Below are positions 5,345 to 5,770 of a stretch of DNA of 5,770 bases, one piece after another. This DNA comes from an uncultured Clostridia bacterium (GTDB taxonomy: Bacteria; Bacillota; Clostridia; Oscillospirales; Oscillospiraceae). A model generated the notes under the pieces. That model did no database searches and was not told the origin of the DNA. It saw nothing but the letters and a program-made list of their open reading frames with translations. The stretch's first letter is position 1. Each line of letters opens with the position of its first letter. The stretch lies in the NCBI GenBank assembly GCA_947176425.1, contig CAMWQV010000158.1:1-5770 (forward strand). Direction: 5' to 3'. Position numbers and translations under genes: made by a program.

Positions 5345-5770
5345 ATGACAAAACAAGAAATGCGGGCTGAAATGGCCCGGCGGGTGAAAAACCTCTCGCC
5401 TGTGTACTGCCGCGAGGCAGATGAAGGAATCTGCCGCATTATTTTGCAGTCAGACTGCTATCAAAATGCCAGAACCGTTTTCTGCTATGTCGGCACGGAA
5501 CGGGAAATCGATACTTCCAGGCTGATCCATATTCTGCTGCAAGACGGGAAAAACGTCGTTGTGCCGCTGTGCCGTGACAAAGGCATTATGGAAGCCCGGC
5601 AGATCATGGGCATGGGCGACCTCGTTACCGGGAAATACGGCATCCTTGCGCCCCGGCTGACCTGCCCTGTCGTGGAGCCGGAGAAGATCGATCTGGCGCT
5701 GATACCCTGCTGCACCGGAAATGTCAAAGGACAGCGGCTGGGTTACGGCGGGGGGTACTATGACCGGTAC
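5345..5770 (+). CDS. 5-formyltetrahydrofolate cyclo-ligase, 3' partial
   Basis: Cytosolic ATP-dependent enzyme (also called methenyl-THF synthetase; ygfA/fau in E. coli, yqgN in B. subtilis) that turns 5-formyl-THF into 5,10-methenyl-THF. The first 142 residues are present and the frame is open to the right edge; family members are about 180-200 residues, so around 50 are missing. Evidence: N-terminal KQEMRAEM helix; the VFCYVGTEREIDT segment (45-57, usual form has an EvdT motif); GKNVVVPLC (68-76); GKYGILAP (96-103); LALIPC (117-122); and the diagnostic GQRLGYGGGYYDRY (129-142) which binds nucleotide and folate. The GI-x-EP motif common in the family reads GILAP here, so the usual Glu is Ala102. 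AGGAGG at 5332-5337 lies seven bases before the ATG. As the last visible gene it fits a housekeeping role: clearing 5-formyl-THF, a side product of serine hydroxymethyltransferase that inhibits folate enzymes, back into the pool used by FchA and FolD. Confidence 0.95.
   Translation, partial: MTKQEMRAEMARRVKNLSPVYCREADEGICRIILQSDCYQNARTVFCYVGTEREIDTSRLIHILLQDGKNVVVPLCRDKGIMEARQIMGMGDLVTGKYGILAPRLTCPVVEPEKIDLALIPCCTGNVKGQRLGYGGGYYDRY

Larger units (their letters stand above)
1679..5770 (+). other. Probable operon downstream of fhs
   Basis: Six genes follow each other on one strand with gaps of 2, 22, 17, 12 and 13 bases, each with its own purine-rich ribosome binding site. I see no terminator or convincing promoter between them. 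The only larger gap (75 bases) is the one before the first gene and holds the terminator-like hairpin. The unit is therefore either read through from fhs or driven by a promoter inside the fhs coding region that I could not identify. Confidence 0.7.

Noticed and set aside
2..5770. Complete Wood-Ljungdahl operon
   Set aside because: Only the folate steps from formate to methylene-THF are seen; metF, metV, rnfC2, CODH/ACS and formate dehydrogenase are absent from this window.

Overview
The window looks like a chromosomal piece of a moderately GC-rich anaerobic Bacillota bacterium, most likely class Clostridia and possibly a gut Oscillospirales-type lineage. This rests on the strong AGGAGG-type ribosome binding sites, tight same-strand gene packing, the fhs/fchA/folD gene set typical of clostridia and acetogens, and a DUF1576-type membrane protein. 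The genus cannot be fixed from the sequence alone. All seven genes lie on the + strand. No mobile element, CRISPR array, tRNA or rRNA is visible, and no gene-free stretch exceeds 75 bases.

Layout: (1) 2-1603, formate-tetrahydrofolate ligase (fhs), missing only about its first 20 residues at the left edge. (2) 1622-1656, a GC-rich hairpin with a T-rich tail, a likely intrinsic terminator or attenuator. (3) 1679-1897, a 72-residue protein with two membrane segments. (4) 1900-2463, a 187-residue Cys/His-containing protein of unknown function, 2 bases downstream. (5) 2486-3106, fchA, methenyl-THF cyclohydrolase/cyclodeaminase family. (6) 3124-3984, a FolD-family methylene-THF dehydrogenase. (7) 3997-5331, a polytopic membrane protein of the DUF1576 type with an internal duplication. 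(8) 5345 to the right edge, the first 142 residues of 5-formyl-THF cyclo-ligase.

The recognised enzymes form the folate-bound one-carbon branch. Fhs makes 10-formyl-THF from formate, ATP and THF. FchA is predicted to interconvert 10-formyl- and 5,10-methenyl-THF. FolD interconverts methenyl- and methylene-THF. The cyclo-ligase returns the dead-end folate 5-formyl-THF to methenyl-THF. This is the upper methyl branch of the Wood-Ljungdahl pathway. The same steps also serve purine and formyl-Met synthesis or glycine/purine fermentation. No metF, CODH/ACS or formate dehydrogenase gene lies in the window, so autotrophy cannot be claimed.

The most interesting points are: the FolD has apparently lost two residues needed for its cyclohydrolase half-reaction (the catalytic Lys is Ala52 and the Gln is Phe96), which fits a split of labour with FchA; a duplicated membrane protein of unknown substrate sits inside the folate operon; and an uncharacterised pair (two-TM protein plus Cys/His protein) lies between fhs and fchA.
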